Of a stretch of 64,000 bases of DNA, positions 1-11,586 are shown piece after piece. Positions within the stretch are counted from its first letter, which is position 1, and the number at the start of each line of letters is the position of its first letter. A model generated the notes under the pieces. It was given only the letters and a program-made list of their open reading frames with translations. It did no database searches and was not told the DNA's origin. This stretch comes from Edaphobacter sp. 4G125. GTDB lineage: Bacteria > Acidobacteriota > Terriglobia > Terriglobales > Acidobacteriaceae. The DNA lies in the NCBI RefSeq assembly GCF_014274685.1, contig NZ_CP060393.1:858501-922500 (forward strand), read 5' to 3'. The position numbers were made by a program, and so were the translations under genes.

Positions 1-2
1 AT

Positions 3-758
3 GCGGATACGTTGATGGTGATTCGTTCCGGCAAAGCCGTACTGTGCGAAAAGCCTGTTGCGATGAACGCGGCTCAAGCTCGCGAAATGGCCGAGGCCGC
101 AAAGCAGGCTGGCATCCTCTATGGAGTCGCGCAGAACTTTCGCTACAACCGCAGCCTAGCCTGGATGCGTGAGCAGATCCAGATGGGGAAGATCGGTCAG
201 CCGCAATTCGCACGCGCCGAGTTCGATTATCCTGCCGACCGTGCTCCTCGCAAGTGGATCAAGGACCCAAACCTCGCTTGCGGAGGGCCTATCGGCGATG
301 TTGGCGTGCATTGCATCGATGCTCTCCGTTATATCCTGGGCCAGGACGTAGAGAGTGTAAGCACGTTGGCAACGAAATCTGCTACGGAAGACCAGGTGGA
401 AGCAACAGCCATGTTGCAGATGCAGATGACTGGAGGTGTGCTGGCCAGTGTTGCCGTTAGCGCGCGAACTCCTTATCGCACCCTGGTTGAGATTACTGGA
501 AGCGATGGTGTGCTGATCGCAGAGAATGGGCTTACAGTCGACCGACCCATCGAGATCGTATTGCGTCGGGCGGGTGAGACGGTAGAAACCATGACGATCT
601 CCAACTCCGATGCGTACTCCCGTATGCTCGATAGCTTCGCGGGAGCAATGCGGGGAAGCGAACCTTTTGCTGCAACGGGAGAGGACGCCGTACACAATAT
701 GTTGGCTCTCGATGCCGCCTTCCGTAGCTGGAAGACCGGTCAGCGCGAGTTTCTATAG
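3..758 (+). CDS. Gfo/Idh/MocA family oxidoreductase, 5' end missing
   Basis: The reading frame is open from the window edge, so the gene starts upstream and about 250 residues are visible. The early segment KAVLCEKP is the conserved EKP block that follows the Rossmann nucleotide-binding fold in this family. GGPIGDVGVHCID is the conserved D-x-G-x-H-x-x-D type motif of the C-terminal substrate domain, with the catalytic His. The family uses NAD(P) to oxidise or reduce sugars, inositols or related compounds in the cytosol. The GxGxxG motif lies outside the window and the substrate cannot be read. A copy of a dispersed intergenic repeat begins about 30 bases after the stop. Confidence 0.9.
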   Translation, partial: ADTLMVIRSGKAVLCEKPVAMNAAQAREMAEAAKQAGILYGVAQNFRYNRSLAWMREQIQMGKIGQPQFARAEFDYPADRAPRKWIKDPNLACGGPIGDVGVHCIDALRYILGQDVESVSTLATKSATEDQVEATAMLQMQMTGGVLASVAVSARTPYRTLVEITGSDGVLIAENGLTVDRPIEIVLRRAGETVETMTISNSDAYSRMLDSFAGAMRGSEPFAATGEDAVHNMLALDAAFRSWKTGQREFL

Positions 759-786
759 AACGAGCTATTGTCCCTCTAAAACAGAG

Positions 787-870
787 GTGTCATCCTGAGC
801 GTAGCCGCAGAGTCTGCCTAACGGGGAGGATCTGCTTTCGCTATGAGCCTTCTATAAGAAAGGCAGAAGG
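787..870. repeat. dispersed intergenic repeat, copy 1
   Basis: Between two convergent genes the sequence carries tgtcatcctgagcg followed by an imperfect stem. It is the reverse orientation of the elements near 4230, 11522 and 25950, which read as variants of ctcggaatgacacttct. These short GC-rich elements recur between genes here. Whether they act as RNA or are mobile cannot be told from one window. Confidence 0.5.
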
Positions 871-875
871 ATTCT

Positions 876-2045
876 CTAGTCGATCGCCGCAGCCAGCGCG
901 CTGGTGCCTCCATGACGTTTAGAAGCAATGCTGCGCCGTGGAGCTCCGGTTGAAGGCATGTATTTCTTATAAACACTGATGTGGAAGCAAGCCTGCTGAA
1001 ACTCTTCTTCGACATCGATGCGTCCCTGTTGAATCAGCGGTAGAAGATAGCCGCGCAGCCATGCAATTTCTGTAAGCGAGAGTCCATGCTTGGCGATATC
1101 GACGGCCTGTCCAGTCAGATGAGGTGAGGCTGTTTCACCCTCAGCGGGAGCGGCGTTTCCGTTGGTGCGCATCAGCCGCTGTTGAAACTCGACTGTGCGA
1201 ACAGCGGAGTTGACCTGGAGTGGGGTGTGGAAGCGCGCGTAATGAGCCCGAGCCAGCGTCGACAGAAACTGTGCAGTCCACGGACGGCTATAACGGCGAT
1301 TCCCCGGTAGGCGATCATCCACCGTAAGGGCGTGGCTTACCGGAAGGCTTACCAGCAGGTGCTGCTCTCTCATTCGAACGAGATCATTGTCGTCCTGAAT
1401 TCTCTCCAGGCCATCGCGGTCGGCAACGACGTTCTGGCGGACCAGGATCTCTCGCGTTCCCTTCAGCGGCGGAGGAACCACCAGCCGTCCGCGCTTGTTG
1501 TACAGGGTAGGCAGGATGATCGGAGTGGAAACCTCATTCGCAACATTCTCTGAATCAGTCCCGGATGGCTGTTCGCTTGAAGCGGATTGGATCTCTTTGG
1601 GAGAATCCGCCGGTGCTGAATCCGGCGCGCTCTTTAGTGCTTTGGAAGACGAGGTCTTCGGCGTCTTCGCGTGGGCATTGGCAGCTGCTACGAAATCCTC
1701 CGAGGTGGCTTTGCGATGCCTCTTCGAAGTCTCGCGCGACGAGACAGTTCTGACCTCTGTTACGTGCTTGCCACGGTGTGATTTTACGGGTGTCCGCTCT
1801 ACTGCTTTTGCCTTATGGCGGTTATGCGCATTAACAGTTGTGGCTTTGACTTGCGGCTTTCGTCGCTTTGAGGATGCGCCTGTTGAAGTGGCAGAAGCAG
1901 TGGTTTTGCGGGCAGCATGATGCACCTTCCGCGTCGTGGCAGAGAGAGTCGCAGGCGTGAGGAGCAGCGATGCGACAGCCAACAGAACTGTAGTGAAGAC
2001 GTTCGAGCGCATCCTGAATACTGAGGACGCGGAACGCCAGAGCAT
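876..2045 (-). CDS. exported DUF5715-like, peptidase M15-type protein
   Basis: A 389-residue protein. The N-terminus has a hydrophobic signal segment (about residues 15-36), then a long basic, Ser/Thr/Lys-rich linker (37-175), then a compact domain (180-389). That domain has the M15-like zinc-site pattern SPHLTGQAVDI (His309, Asp316) and a later His355 in CFHIS. By family knowledge it could be a D-Ala-D-Ala carboxypeptidase-like or peptidoglycan-binding enzyme acting in the periplasm. Two starts are possible: this ATG has AAGG six bases upstream, and an in-frame ATG at 2012 begins directly at the signal peptide. The linker may span the periplasm or bind the wall. Activity is inferred. Confidence 0.75.
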   Translation of the reverse strand: MLWRSASSVFRMRSNVFTTVLLAVASLLLTPATLSATTRKVHHAARKTTASATSTGASSKRRKPQVKATTVNAHNRHKAKAVERTPVKSHRGKHVTEVRTVSSRETSKRHRKATSEDFVAAANAHAKTPKTSSSKALKSAPDSAPADSPKEIQSASSEQPSGTDSENVANEVSTPIILPTLYNKRGRLVVPPPLKGTREILVRQNVVADRDGLERIQDDNDLVRMREQHLLVSLPVSHALTVDDRLPGNRRYSRPWTAQFLSTLARAHYARFHTPLQVNSAVRTVEFQQRLMRTNGNAAPAEGETASPHLTGQAVDIAKHGLSLTEIAWLRGYLLPLIQQGRIDVEEEFQQACFHISVYKKYMPSTGAPRRSIASKRHGGTSALAAAID

Positions 2046-2214
2046 CTCCTACCTTATCGGGAACCCCTTCCGCACGTAAGTAATCAGGCGGGTTCCGTAT
2101 ACTCTTCGGTTAACCGAAGGTGCGCAGAGCGGTCTGGGTGTAAGCCGTGTTGCAGAGTCATCGGCCGACTGAAAATATTCTGATAATCCTTACTCCCCTG
2201 GCGTCTAATGCAGT

Positions 2215-2472
2215 ATGGGAGCAGTGGGGGCAGGTCGGAACAGCTGGGCCAGGAAAGCAGGTGGATGGGGTCTGCTTGTGGCAGGTGTGGCTGGGTGCAT
2301 CCTTCCTGTCATTCCTGGGATCCCTTTGCTGCTGGCGGGACTTATTATTCTCGCTCGCGATTATGCCTGGGCAAGGGCGGCACTTCGCAAGGTAAAACGT
2401 AAGGTCGTCTCAATGCGGCGCAGGACAAGAGTGAAACGAACCACGAATATGGTTGCGACGAAGGACATCTGA
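2215..2472 (+). CDS. small PGPGW-family membrane protein
   Basis: 85 residues. The centre has two closely spaced hydrophobic segments (about residues 17-33 and 36-47) joined by LPVIPGIP, the conserved turn of the PGPGW family of putative transmembrane proteins, followed by a very basic tail (KVKRKV, MRRRTRVKR). The function of the family is unknown. The gene is divergent from the M15-like gene and convergent with the CHAD gene. The upstream ribosome site is weak, so the start is not secure. Confidence 0.7.
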   Translation: MGAVGAGRNSWARKAGGWGLLVAGVAGCILPVIPGIPLLLAGLIILARDYAWARAALRKVKRKVVSMRRRTRVKRTTNMVATKDI

Positions 2473-2484
2473 ATCGGAAGATCC

Positions 2485-3408
2485 TTAGGGAAGCATGCGG
2501 TGCAGATGCTCCTTGTAGGCTGCAAGCGCGGCATGGCTTCGGTTCGATAGCTCAGTGACTAGAGGCGAAGATGATCCAAGCTCCTTCTTCGCAATTTCTG
2601 CAAGGACTAGCCAGTCGTGCCAGTCGCCTCCGCTCTGTTGCAGGTCTTCGAAGGATTGGGCGAGCTGGCGTGTTGCACGAGCCTTCTTCGGAGCATTCTC
2701 TGCGAGGTAGCGCGTGAGTTTCGCTACTTTGCGAATGTCGTGCAGATGATCGGGTGCGTCTGCTTCTCCATCGCTGACTACTGGCAAGTTAGTGTGGAAC
2801 CAGTTCTTTGCAAGATTTTTGAGTTGAGCAGAGCTAAGCGAGAGAACCTCAGCAGACTTCAGAGCATCGAGCAGATCTTTCAAAAGAAGCGTTAGTTCAA
2901 GCTTTTCCTTCTGGAGTAGTCGGCGCAGCTTCGTTGCTGATCTTTTCCGATTCTTTTTGAGATTGGAGCGAAGGCTCTCGGAATCCTTTGTGATCTCTTG
3001 AGTTGGTTTCTCGTCTGCAATGGATTGGATGAGATCCATCTGGACGTCGAGGTCACGGACTTCGCCAGCGGCACGGCGAAGTTTTTTGAGGCTTCGCTTG
3101 GTTTTACGAGCCAGCTTTGCGTGGTCTGGAATACCGGGCAGGAGATCAAGCAGGGCAAGTTGTGCTTCGATGCGACGGGTGGTCGTGCGGAGACGGTGGA
3201 CATGCTTGGTATTCGGGTCAACCAGACAGAGGGTGATAGCGGCTCCGAGCGTGGTGATGTACTCACGAAGAGTCCGGATGGGGTGCGCGGAGGTGGAAGA
3301 GGCCGCCATAAGCTTTGGATGCCGGACTTGACAAGGGGCAGGGGAACGAGGGAGCGTGGAAGGAGTATATCGCTGTTCCATCTGTTCTAAATGGCGGTTG
3401 ATCGCCAT
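2485..3408 (-). CDS. CHAD domain-containing protein
   Basis: 307 residues. Roughly residues 40-300 form a helical CHAD domain, with the hallmark early segment VHRLRTTTRRIEA and the following KKLRRAAGEVRDLDV. CHAD domains use conserved basic and histidine residues on helices to bind polyphosphate; many associate with polyphosphate granules or with CYTH phosphatases. No CYTH domain is present, so this is a stand-alone CHAD protein. AGGAAAG lies six bases before the ATG. The start is back to back with the exported-protein gene at 3462. Confidence 0.85.
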   Translation of the reverse strand: MAINRHLEQMEQRYTPSTLPRSPAPCQVRHPKLMAASSTSAHPIRTLREYITTLGAAITLCLVDPNTKHVHRLRTTTRRIEAQLALLDLLPGIPDHAKLARKTKRSLKKLRRAAGEVRDLDVQMDLIQSIADEKPTQEITKDSESLRSNLKKNRKRSATKLRRLLQKEKLELTLLLKDLLDALKSAEVLSLSSAQLKNLAKNWFHTNLPVVSDGEADAPDHLHDIRKVAKLTRYLAENAPKKARATRQLAQSFEDLQQSGGDWHDWLVLAEIAKKELGSSSPLVTELSNRSHAALAAYKEHLHRMLP

Positions 3409-3461
3409 TGTTTCTTTCCTGCCGGGGCCAAAGATCAGTTCAGATTATGGAGTCGAGGTCG

Positions 3462-4094
3462 ATGAGTCGAGGCCTTTCTTTATTCCTTCTTGCAAGTGTC
3501 GTTTTTTTGAGCCAGAGCCTTCCGGCACAGACCGCCCGGAAGACCAAGGCTGCTCCGGCCAAGCCGGGGGCGGCGGCGTGGACGCCAGAGGTGCAGCAGT
3601 ATCTCGGAGTTCAGCAGGGGAGCTTTACGATGGTGGGGCTGAACAAACTATCGAAGGCTCAGCTGGATGCGCTGGTGACGGCGGCGAAGAACAATGCCAC
3701 CGATCCGCGAAGGCATGTTTTGACTTGTGCGATTCTGCCGGCGGATGGGGCGCGAGTTTTTCTGACGGTTTCGGGGGATGATGCGTCGGGGCAGCGGGCG
3801 TCGGAGATTCGCCAGGCGCTGGGCGGGGTGAATGGGGTGCAGCTAGTGGATTCGGCGGCGAATGCGGACCGGACGCTGCACGTCGTGATTCAGGAGCAGA
3901 CGCTCGGGAAGAGGACGATCGGTTATACGGCCTCGTATGTGACCGGGACTCCTTGCACCGACGAGTTTCGCAAGGCGGATGCAGAGCTGAAGGGGCAGCT
4001 CGGAACCTATACCGATCCAAAGGGAACGGATCTGGCAAATGATCTGGCTCGGATGCTGGGGCAGGATCTTCGGGCGGCGAGAAGCGGACAGTAA
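3462..4094 (+). CDS. hypothetical exported protein
   Basis: About 210 residues from this ATG, chosen because GAGG lies four bases upstream and the signal peptide (MSRGLSLFLLASVVFLSQ, cleavage near PAQTA) starts directly there. Upstream in-frame starts only add a hydrophilic lead. The mature part has an Ala/Lys/Pro-rich linker, then a mixed alpha/beta domain with one Cys pair (in HVLTCAI and TGTPCTD). No family was recognised. A periplasmic or secreted location is likely. Confidence 0.65.
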   Translation: MSRGLSLFLLASVVFLSQSLPAQTARKTKAAPAKPGAAAWTPEVQQYLGVQQGSFTMVGLNKLSKAQLDALVTAAKNNATDPRRHVLTCAILPADGARVFLTVSGDDASGQRASEIRQALGGVNGVQLVDSAANADRTLHVVIQEQTLGKRTIGYTASYVTGTPCTDEFRKADAELKGQLGTYTDPKGTDLANDLARMLGQDLRAARSGQ

Positions 4095-4437
4095 GACCCC
4101 CTCCCCCCATCAAATGGTGCAAAGTATTCGAAGCAAATCACTTAAGCCAGGACTTCGTTAACTCTTTCTGTTGCAATACTTTGTCCGTAAATTATTGTAA
4201 CAACGTGAGTTGCGGTAAAGAAATTCGAGGATTTCTCCACTGCGGCTTGTGGCCTTCGGTCGAAATGACACTTCTGAATAAGGCGGGCGCTACAGGCTGT
4301 GCAGTCATGGCGTGTTCAAGTCCACCTTCTTTTAATCATACAGAGTTCGGAGCATCGAATTGCAAATGGAAGTTGCTGGTGGGTCATGGTTTATCTGGGA
4401 ATAGGGCTTGACAGCTTTTTAGGCATGAAAGAAAGGG
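4095..4437. other. gene-free stretch with repeat copy 2
   Basis: No convincing gene here: the only open frames lack ribosome sites and family similarity. Around 4225-4277 sits a degenerate copy of the dispersed repeat (gaggatttctccactgcgg and, further on, tcgaaatgacacttct). The right end holds the PadR promoter region. Confidence 0.45.
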
Positions 4438-4493
4438 TTGTCAGGAGGAGGTGAGTGGAGCTATAGTCGTTCATCGATATATCGATCATCGAT
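4438..4493 (+). promoter_or_regulatory. promoter and palindromic operator of the padR gene
   Basis: A plausible sigma-70 promoter, TTGTCA (4438-4443), 18-base spacer, TATAGT (4462-4467), is followed at the expected transcription start by a perfect 14-base palindrome ATCGATATATCGAT (4473-4486) and another ATCGAT (4488-4493). PadR proteins bind AT-rich palindromes over their own promoters, so autorepression is the natural reading. This is inference from position. Confidence 0.5.
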
Positions 4494-4529
4494 TTATATT
4501 CACAAGACGATCGATACGAGAGTTGCGAT

Positions 4530-4868
4530 ATGCCCAAAAAGATTCTTGACCCTTTACCTTCGGCGGCTTTTCAGATCCTGCTGGCATTAGTGGATGGGGA
4601 TTCGCACGGCTATGGGATTATGCGTCATGTTGCGGAGCAGACGGCAGGGCGGATGCGGCTTGGTCCGGGTACTTTGTACAGCTCGATCCAGAGTTTGCTG
4701 GAGGCGGGATGCATTGAGGAGATCGAGCGCGAGAGTGCGGACCGGCGGCGTTGTTATCGGCTGACTTTGGCGGGGCGGCGATGCGTTCGCGACGAGGTGG
4801 AGCGGCTGGAGGAACTGGTGCGGGTGGCGCGGTCGAAGAAGAAGCTTCTGGAGGGTGAGTATGTCTGA
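4530..4868 (+). CDS. PadR family transcriptional regulator
   Basis: 112 residues, the usual size of a subfamily 2 PadR. The winged helix has the signature HGYGIMRHV, then GPGTLYSSIQSLLEAG (recognition helix), then the wing with RRRCYRLTLAGRR. A short C-terminal helix serves dimerisation. PadR regulators are repressors released by small molecules. In acidobacteria they are typically linked to ADOP permeases, as here: the stop codon overlaps the next gene by eight bases. Confidence 0.93.
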   Translation: MPKKILDPLPSAAFQILLALVDGDSHGYGIMRHVAEQTAGRMRLGPGTLYSSIQSLLEAGCIEEIERESADRRRCYRLTLAGRRCVRDEVERLEELVRVARSKKKLLEGEYV

Positions 4869-5550
4869 GCGAATCTATCGCGCGCTGCTACGTCTTTATC
4901 CCCGCCGGTTTCGCGCCCACTATGGCGAGGAGGCTCTGCAACTGTTTCGGGACAGGATGGAGGATGAGCGAGGATGGCTGCGACGCTCGCGGCTGTGGCT
5001 CGATCTGCTGCTGGATCTGGGAGCAATCCGGATTCGTGGGTATCGTGAGGCGACGGTGGTGGGCGCAGTGACTGTGGCGAAGCCGGGCGCGGGGATTCCT
5101 TCGTTTGCGAGCCTGGAGGTGCGGGCGCTGGAGACTCGTTTTCTGATTTGGGGCGGATTTCTGTCGGTGGTGTTCTGCGGGGCGGTTCTGTTTGCGCTAC
5201 AGCATGGAGGAGGCCGACTGCCGCTGATGCATGCGATGGTCAACTCAAATGCTCCGGTGATCAAGGCGAAGGAAGTTCCGAAGATTACGTTCAGCTACGA
5301 ACCTGCGGATGCCACCGGAGGCTCGATGGTGCGGCTGCATACGGTGGTGAAGGCCAACGGAGATGGTCCAGTGCCGACGGGGAAGGTGAACTTCCTGCAC
5401 GGCTGGAATATCTTTGTGGACGGAAAGCTGGTGGATGGGACGGTCACGGTGGTTGCGAAGGTGCCCAGAGGGAAGAGGCTTCCCCTGAATGCACTTTATA
5501 CCGGAGATATGAATTATGGCTCGGTGAGTTCGGTGGAGAAGGCGCAGTGA
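4861..5550 (+). CDS. ADOP N-terminal-type domain fused to a TM segment and an Ig-like domain
   Basis: About 229 residues from the ATG with GGAGGG five bases upstream, inside the end of padR. Residues 1-60 (RIYRALLRLYPRRFRAHYGEE) match the cytosolic lead domain of acidobacterial duplicated orphan permeases. In place of the MacB-like permease there is one transmembrane helix (about 95-118) and then a probable periplasmic Ig-like repeat (about 140-225), with the closing motif LYTGDMNYGSVSS typical of bacterial Ig-like folds. It cannot be an ABC permease. A membrane partner of the PadR or a degenerate ADOP gene are both possible. Confidence 0.7.
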   Translation: MSERIYRALLRLYPRRFRAHYGEEALQLFRDRMEDERGWLRRSRLWLDLLLDLGAIRIRGYREATVVGAVTVAKPGAGIPSFASLEVRALETRFLIWGGFLSVVFCGAVLFALQHGGGRLPLMHAMVNSNAPVIKAKEVPKITFSYEPADATGGSMVRLHTVVKANGDGPVPTGKVNFLHGWNIFVDGKLVDGTVTVVAKVPRGKRLPLNALYTGDMNYGSVSSVEKAQ

Positions 5551-5698
5551 GTTGTGTGAGTTGCTCCGACTAAGGGCTTTCATCTCCGGCCCTTAGACTG
5601 CACTCAGGACAGAGCGGAACCCATTCATCGCTTTTCGCGATGAATGGGGCACCCGATTCGTGATTGGATTCAATGTATGGCCCACCCGCCCAGATCCT

Positions 5699-6643
5699 CT
5701 AATAGAGCTGTTGAATTGAAACCTGTGATCCTAATTTTTTTCTCAGTATCAGAGAATTTTCTTTAGTGATGGGATCAAATTCATAGAGTCTCACAATATT
5801 TGTTTTTCTGCCTGTGACTAAAAGAGCAATCTTGTCGTGACGAAGATTCCATGCGAGACTTCCAGGTTGAATCGAATCAGTTGGCTCTAAGAAACTTGAT
5901 GACACTATTAGCGAGGAGTTGAACTTTTCGTCCATTATTTCGAGGCCAAGTTGTGACCAAAGCGCAATCTTGCCTTGTTCTCCAATCGCGAAAGAAGCAA
6001 TCTGTCGATCGGAGAAAAGTTGTTCAGATTGCCCTGTTGACAAGTTCAACCTTTGCAAATGACTGGCGAGGCCCATCGCTTCACGTGTTACTTTGAGGTA
6101 CAAAATTTGGTTGGCGCCAGTAATCGCCACAGGCCGAGTTACCCAATTCGGAAGCGTTTCCCATTCTGACAACTGTTTCCAGCCTAAAGTTTCGAGTGAT
6201 AACCCCCAGATGCTTGAAGCATGTAGGTCTTGCGAGAAAAGCGTCGCGAGTACAACTGTGCCGTTAGGTAAAACGGAAACATCAAGGACACTGCACTTCC
6301 CACTAACTGGATTTTTTACGATTGACTCGCGTCCTCGAAACGCTATTCTTAGGTTAAGTTTTGAAAGATCAGAAATATCAGTTTCTGGAAGGATGCTTGC
6401 GGTTATGATGCTAATCTTTTCATCCGTTGCGATAGTAAAGCACCGCATTCGATCTCTAGCACTATCACCGCACAAGCGAGAGAGAGAACTGCGCGGAGCA
6501 TCATAAACATATGCAGCATCGCTGCCCGGAGAATTTCCGAGAACATTTATGAGATAACGTCCAGTTCCGTGCGGTCGGTTGCAACCAAAAAAAAGCATAA
6601 AGAAACATGAGGCGACAGAGATAAGTATTCGTCGCCTCATCAT
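5699..6643 (-). CDS. hypothetical lipoprotein, beta-propeller-like
   Basis: 314 residues with a lipoprotein signal (hydrophobic stretch then FFGC, Cys near residue 21). The mature part shows recurring strand-rich blocks with W, G and D/N turns (for example SLAWNLRHDKIALL and EFDPITKENSL) resembling TolB/YncE-type propeller blades. No catalytic motif was seen. It is the last of three co-directional genes, 10 bases after the previous stop. The region is clearly AT-rich compared with its neighbours. Confidence 0.6.
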   Translation of the reverse strand: MMRRRILISVASCFFMLFFGCNRPHGTGRYLINVLGNSPGSDAAYVYDAPRSSLSRLCGDSARDRMRCFTIATDEKISIITASILPETDISDLSKLNLRIAFRGRESIVKNPVSGKCSVLDVSVLPNGTVVLATLFSQDLHASSIWGLSLETLGWKQLSEWETLPNWVTRPVAITGANQILYLKVTREAMGLASHLQRLNLSTGQSEQLFSDRQIASFAIGEQGKIALWSQLGLEIMDEKFNSSLIVSSSFLEPTDSIQPGSLAWNLRHDKIALLVTGRKTNIVRLYEFDPITKENSLILRKKLGSQVSIQQLY

Positions 6644-6653
6644 ATAGTTAATT

Positions 6654-7052
6654 TTAAAATTGGAAACAAATCGCAGTTATTATTCCCCCTCCGCCTGGAA
6701 CATAAAACGATCCTTGACCAACGGGACATTGTGGTATAGCCCTATTCCAAATAGTAATGACGTTCCATATTACATCAGTTTCAGCCTTTGGATTATCACT
6801 TAGGCCGCCTGATCCAGTTATTCCGTCAATGTGGGGAATGGTTCCAGTGTTACCAGCACCTACTGGGCCAGATATATCTCCACTATAGGAAACACCTGGA
6901 ACTGGAAACTGTGAATTGCCAATACCGCCGATTTGTTCCACGGTCTTTATTCTGACCCCCGTTGTGAAAGGCGGGTCCTCAAAACATCCGGTTGAGAACA
7001 GTAATGTAAATGACACGAATACAGTAGCAAATAAAACGTATCGTTTTCTCAT
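6654..7052 (-). CDS. small hypothetical lipoprotein
   Basis: 132 residues with a lipoprotein signal peptide ending in LFSTGC (Cys23). The ATG has GGAGG seven bases upstream. The mature part is rich in Gly, Pro, Asn and Thr with little predicted helix and ends in GGGGIITAICFQF. No family was recognised. The gene sits between the NHL-repeat gene (37-base gap) and the propeller-like lipoprotein (10-base gap), so the three are probably one transcript. Confidence 0.55.
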   Translation of the reverse strand: MRKRYVLFATVFVSFTLLFSTGCFEDPPFTTGVRIKTVEQIGGIGNSQFPVPGVSYSGDISGPVGAGNTGTIPHIDGITGSGGLSDNPKAETDVIWNVITIWNRAIPQCPVGQGSFYVPGGGGIITAICFQF

Positions 7053-7089
7053 GATGCCCCCTCCACCTGTTTTTTGATTCAGATATGAA

Positions 7090-8238
7090 TTAATGAATGA
7101 GTGTCGAAACGACGTTATTGGTCATGTCAATGCGTCGAATCGCGTTATTGTTCTCATCCGCTACATACATGAATCCATTTGATATAGCGATAGAGGTGGG
7201 GTGAGAAAACATTGCTTGTGAGTTTGAACCATCTTGCAATCCGCCATTAGCTTGGCCCGCATAAGTAGACACATTTCCGGCAGGATCAATGCGACGAATA
7301 CAGTTATTCAGAGCATCAGCGACGTAGGTGTTTCCATCGGCTGCGTTATACTTAATACTCAGTGGCATCGCAAATTCTGCTGAGTTTGCTGGACCATCAA
7401 CGTAACCTTGAATACCATTTCCTGCGAATGTAGTTACGTTGTTCGATTGGTCAAGTTTTCTAACAACAAAATTGCCGCTATCTGTAAGTAGACTGCTATC
7501 GGGTGTAGCTGTCATGCTCGTTATTCCACGAAACAGGGCGTTTGCAAGGGGCCCGTTTAGATATCCCGGAGTATTTGACGAAATGACCGTTTGGACAGTG
7601 TTTCCAGTTATATCAACAGATCGAAGAGCATTATTGCCAAGATCGGCGATAAGTTGTCCCTGTAATGTATATGACGATCCAAACGAACTTGGATAGCTGA
7701 ACCGTGCTTGTGCACCCGTTCCATCCTGATAACCAGATTGCCCTCCAGAAGAAGTGACTACACCGGTTGCGGGACATGTTGGAGGGACAAAAGGGTTTCC
7801 GATGCTATAAATTCTGCATATGCGGCGCACGGCATTATTACCCGCATCGACAACGATCAAATCAAGATTTACAGTCGGTGTGCAGGGAACACCTACACAT
7901 CGTTGAATAAATCCCCAGCCGCTAATTCCCGTTGGAATGTTGAATCTAGCGGATGCTAACGTACCATCTTGATTGCCTGCGTTTCCATCGCCTGCGAGTA
8001 TTTGCAAGCTGCCTGCGTTAAAGACGTCGATCTGGTTATGGCCGCTATCTGCAATGAATAGATAATTTGGATTTGTGGGGCTAATGTAAACGGCAGATGG
8101 CCGCAAAAGTGAGTTTGTTGTGTATTGAGCGTAAATAGGTATTGTGAATACCGCAGGCGAATTTTGTCCTCGGACGGTCTTGTAAGCAACTACTGAAGAT
8201 ACTAACAAGACTAGTAACGCAAGGCAGATTTTGCGCAT
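7090..8238 (-). CDS. exported NHL-repeat protein
   Basis: About 382 residues from the ATG at the start of a clear signal peptide (MRKICLALLVLLVSSVVA). An upstream in-frame start at 8304 would put about 22 extra residues before the signal. The mature protein has at least five NHL repeats, seen in recurring phrases of the type PNYLFIADSGHNQIDVF, NAVRRI and GDGNAGNQDGTLASARF, predicting a six-bladed propeller. Such proteins bind proteins or glycans and can carry enzymatic sites; none is identifiable. First gene of the AT-rich three-gene cluster. Confidence 0.8.
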   Translation of the reverse strand: MRKICLALLVLLVSSVVAYKTVRGQNSPAVFTIPIYAQYTTNSLLRPSAVYISPTNPNYLFIADSGHNQIDVFNAGSLQILAGDGNAGNQDGTLASARFNIPTGISGWGFIQRCVGVPCTPTVNLDLIVVDAGNNAVRRICRIYSIGNPFVPPTCPATGVVTSSGGQSGYQDGTGAQARFSYPSSFGSSYTLQGQLIADLGNNALRSVDITGNTVQTVISSNTPGYLNGPLANALFRGITSMTATPDSSLLTDSGNFVVRKLDQSNNVTTFAGNGIQGYVDGPANSAEFAMPLSIKYNAADGNTYVADALNNCIRRIDPAGNVSTYAGQANGGLQDGSNSQAMFSHPTSIAISNGFMYVADENNNAIRRIDMTNNVVSTLIH

Positions 8239-8487
8239 AGTGGCAATCCTCTCTCGGAGTGATAGGAGACCTAGGATTATCCATGATGCAGCAGGACCTA
8301 ACAATTACATCAGGCAGTGCAAAAATGAGTTGCACATAAGCTTTGTTTGCTTATTGTGATCAGTATTACCACAGGTTTATAGGGCGATATATTTTTTTGT
8401 GATTACAAAAATCGATTTTTCCCACATCGGGTGAGCGACAATTGGATCTCGAATATGCCAGACGGACTGATATTCATGCCCTGAGTT

Positions 8488-11391
<2,904 letters not shown>

Positions 11392-11406
11392 GATTTCTCT
11401 CTATCT

Positions 11407-11412
11407 ATTATA
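11407..11412 (-). promoter_or_regulatory. possible -10 element of gyrA
   Basis: A perfect TATAAT on the minus strand lies 15 bases before the gyrA ATG, within tagagg context. No good -35 element is found 16-18 bases further upstream, so the assignment is tentative. Confidence 0.3.
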
Positions 11413-11520
11413 GAGGGTCTTGTACGTCTCTGCCCCCCACGAAAGACTAGCCTGAAGGTGCTTGCGACGAGTCCTTGCGAGTGAGTGCGTCAGCAGCAGT
11501 CCCGAGGGGGAGGAAGGTAC

Positions 11521-11559
11521 AGATTCCTCGACTCCGCTCCACTCGGAATGACACTTCTG
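11521..11559. repeat. dispersed intergenic repeat, copy 3
   Basis: The stretch contains ctcgactccgctccactcgg followed by aatgacacttct. It is the best-preserved copy in the window of the repeat also seen near 787, 4230 and 25950. It lies between gyrA and the GWxTD gene. Confidence 0.55.
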
Positions 11560-11586
11560 TATTGGCCAAGAATTTGTTGATAAAGC

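Noticed and set aside
4181..4411. A 76-codon frame between the exported protein and padR
   Set aside because: No ribosome site, no signature, and it runs through a copy of the dispersed repeat and the padR promoter region.
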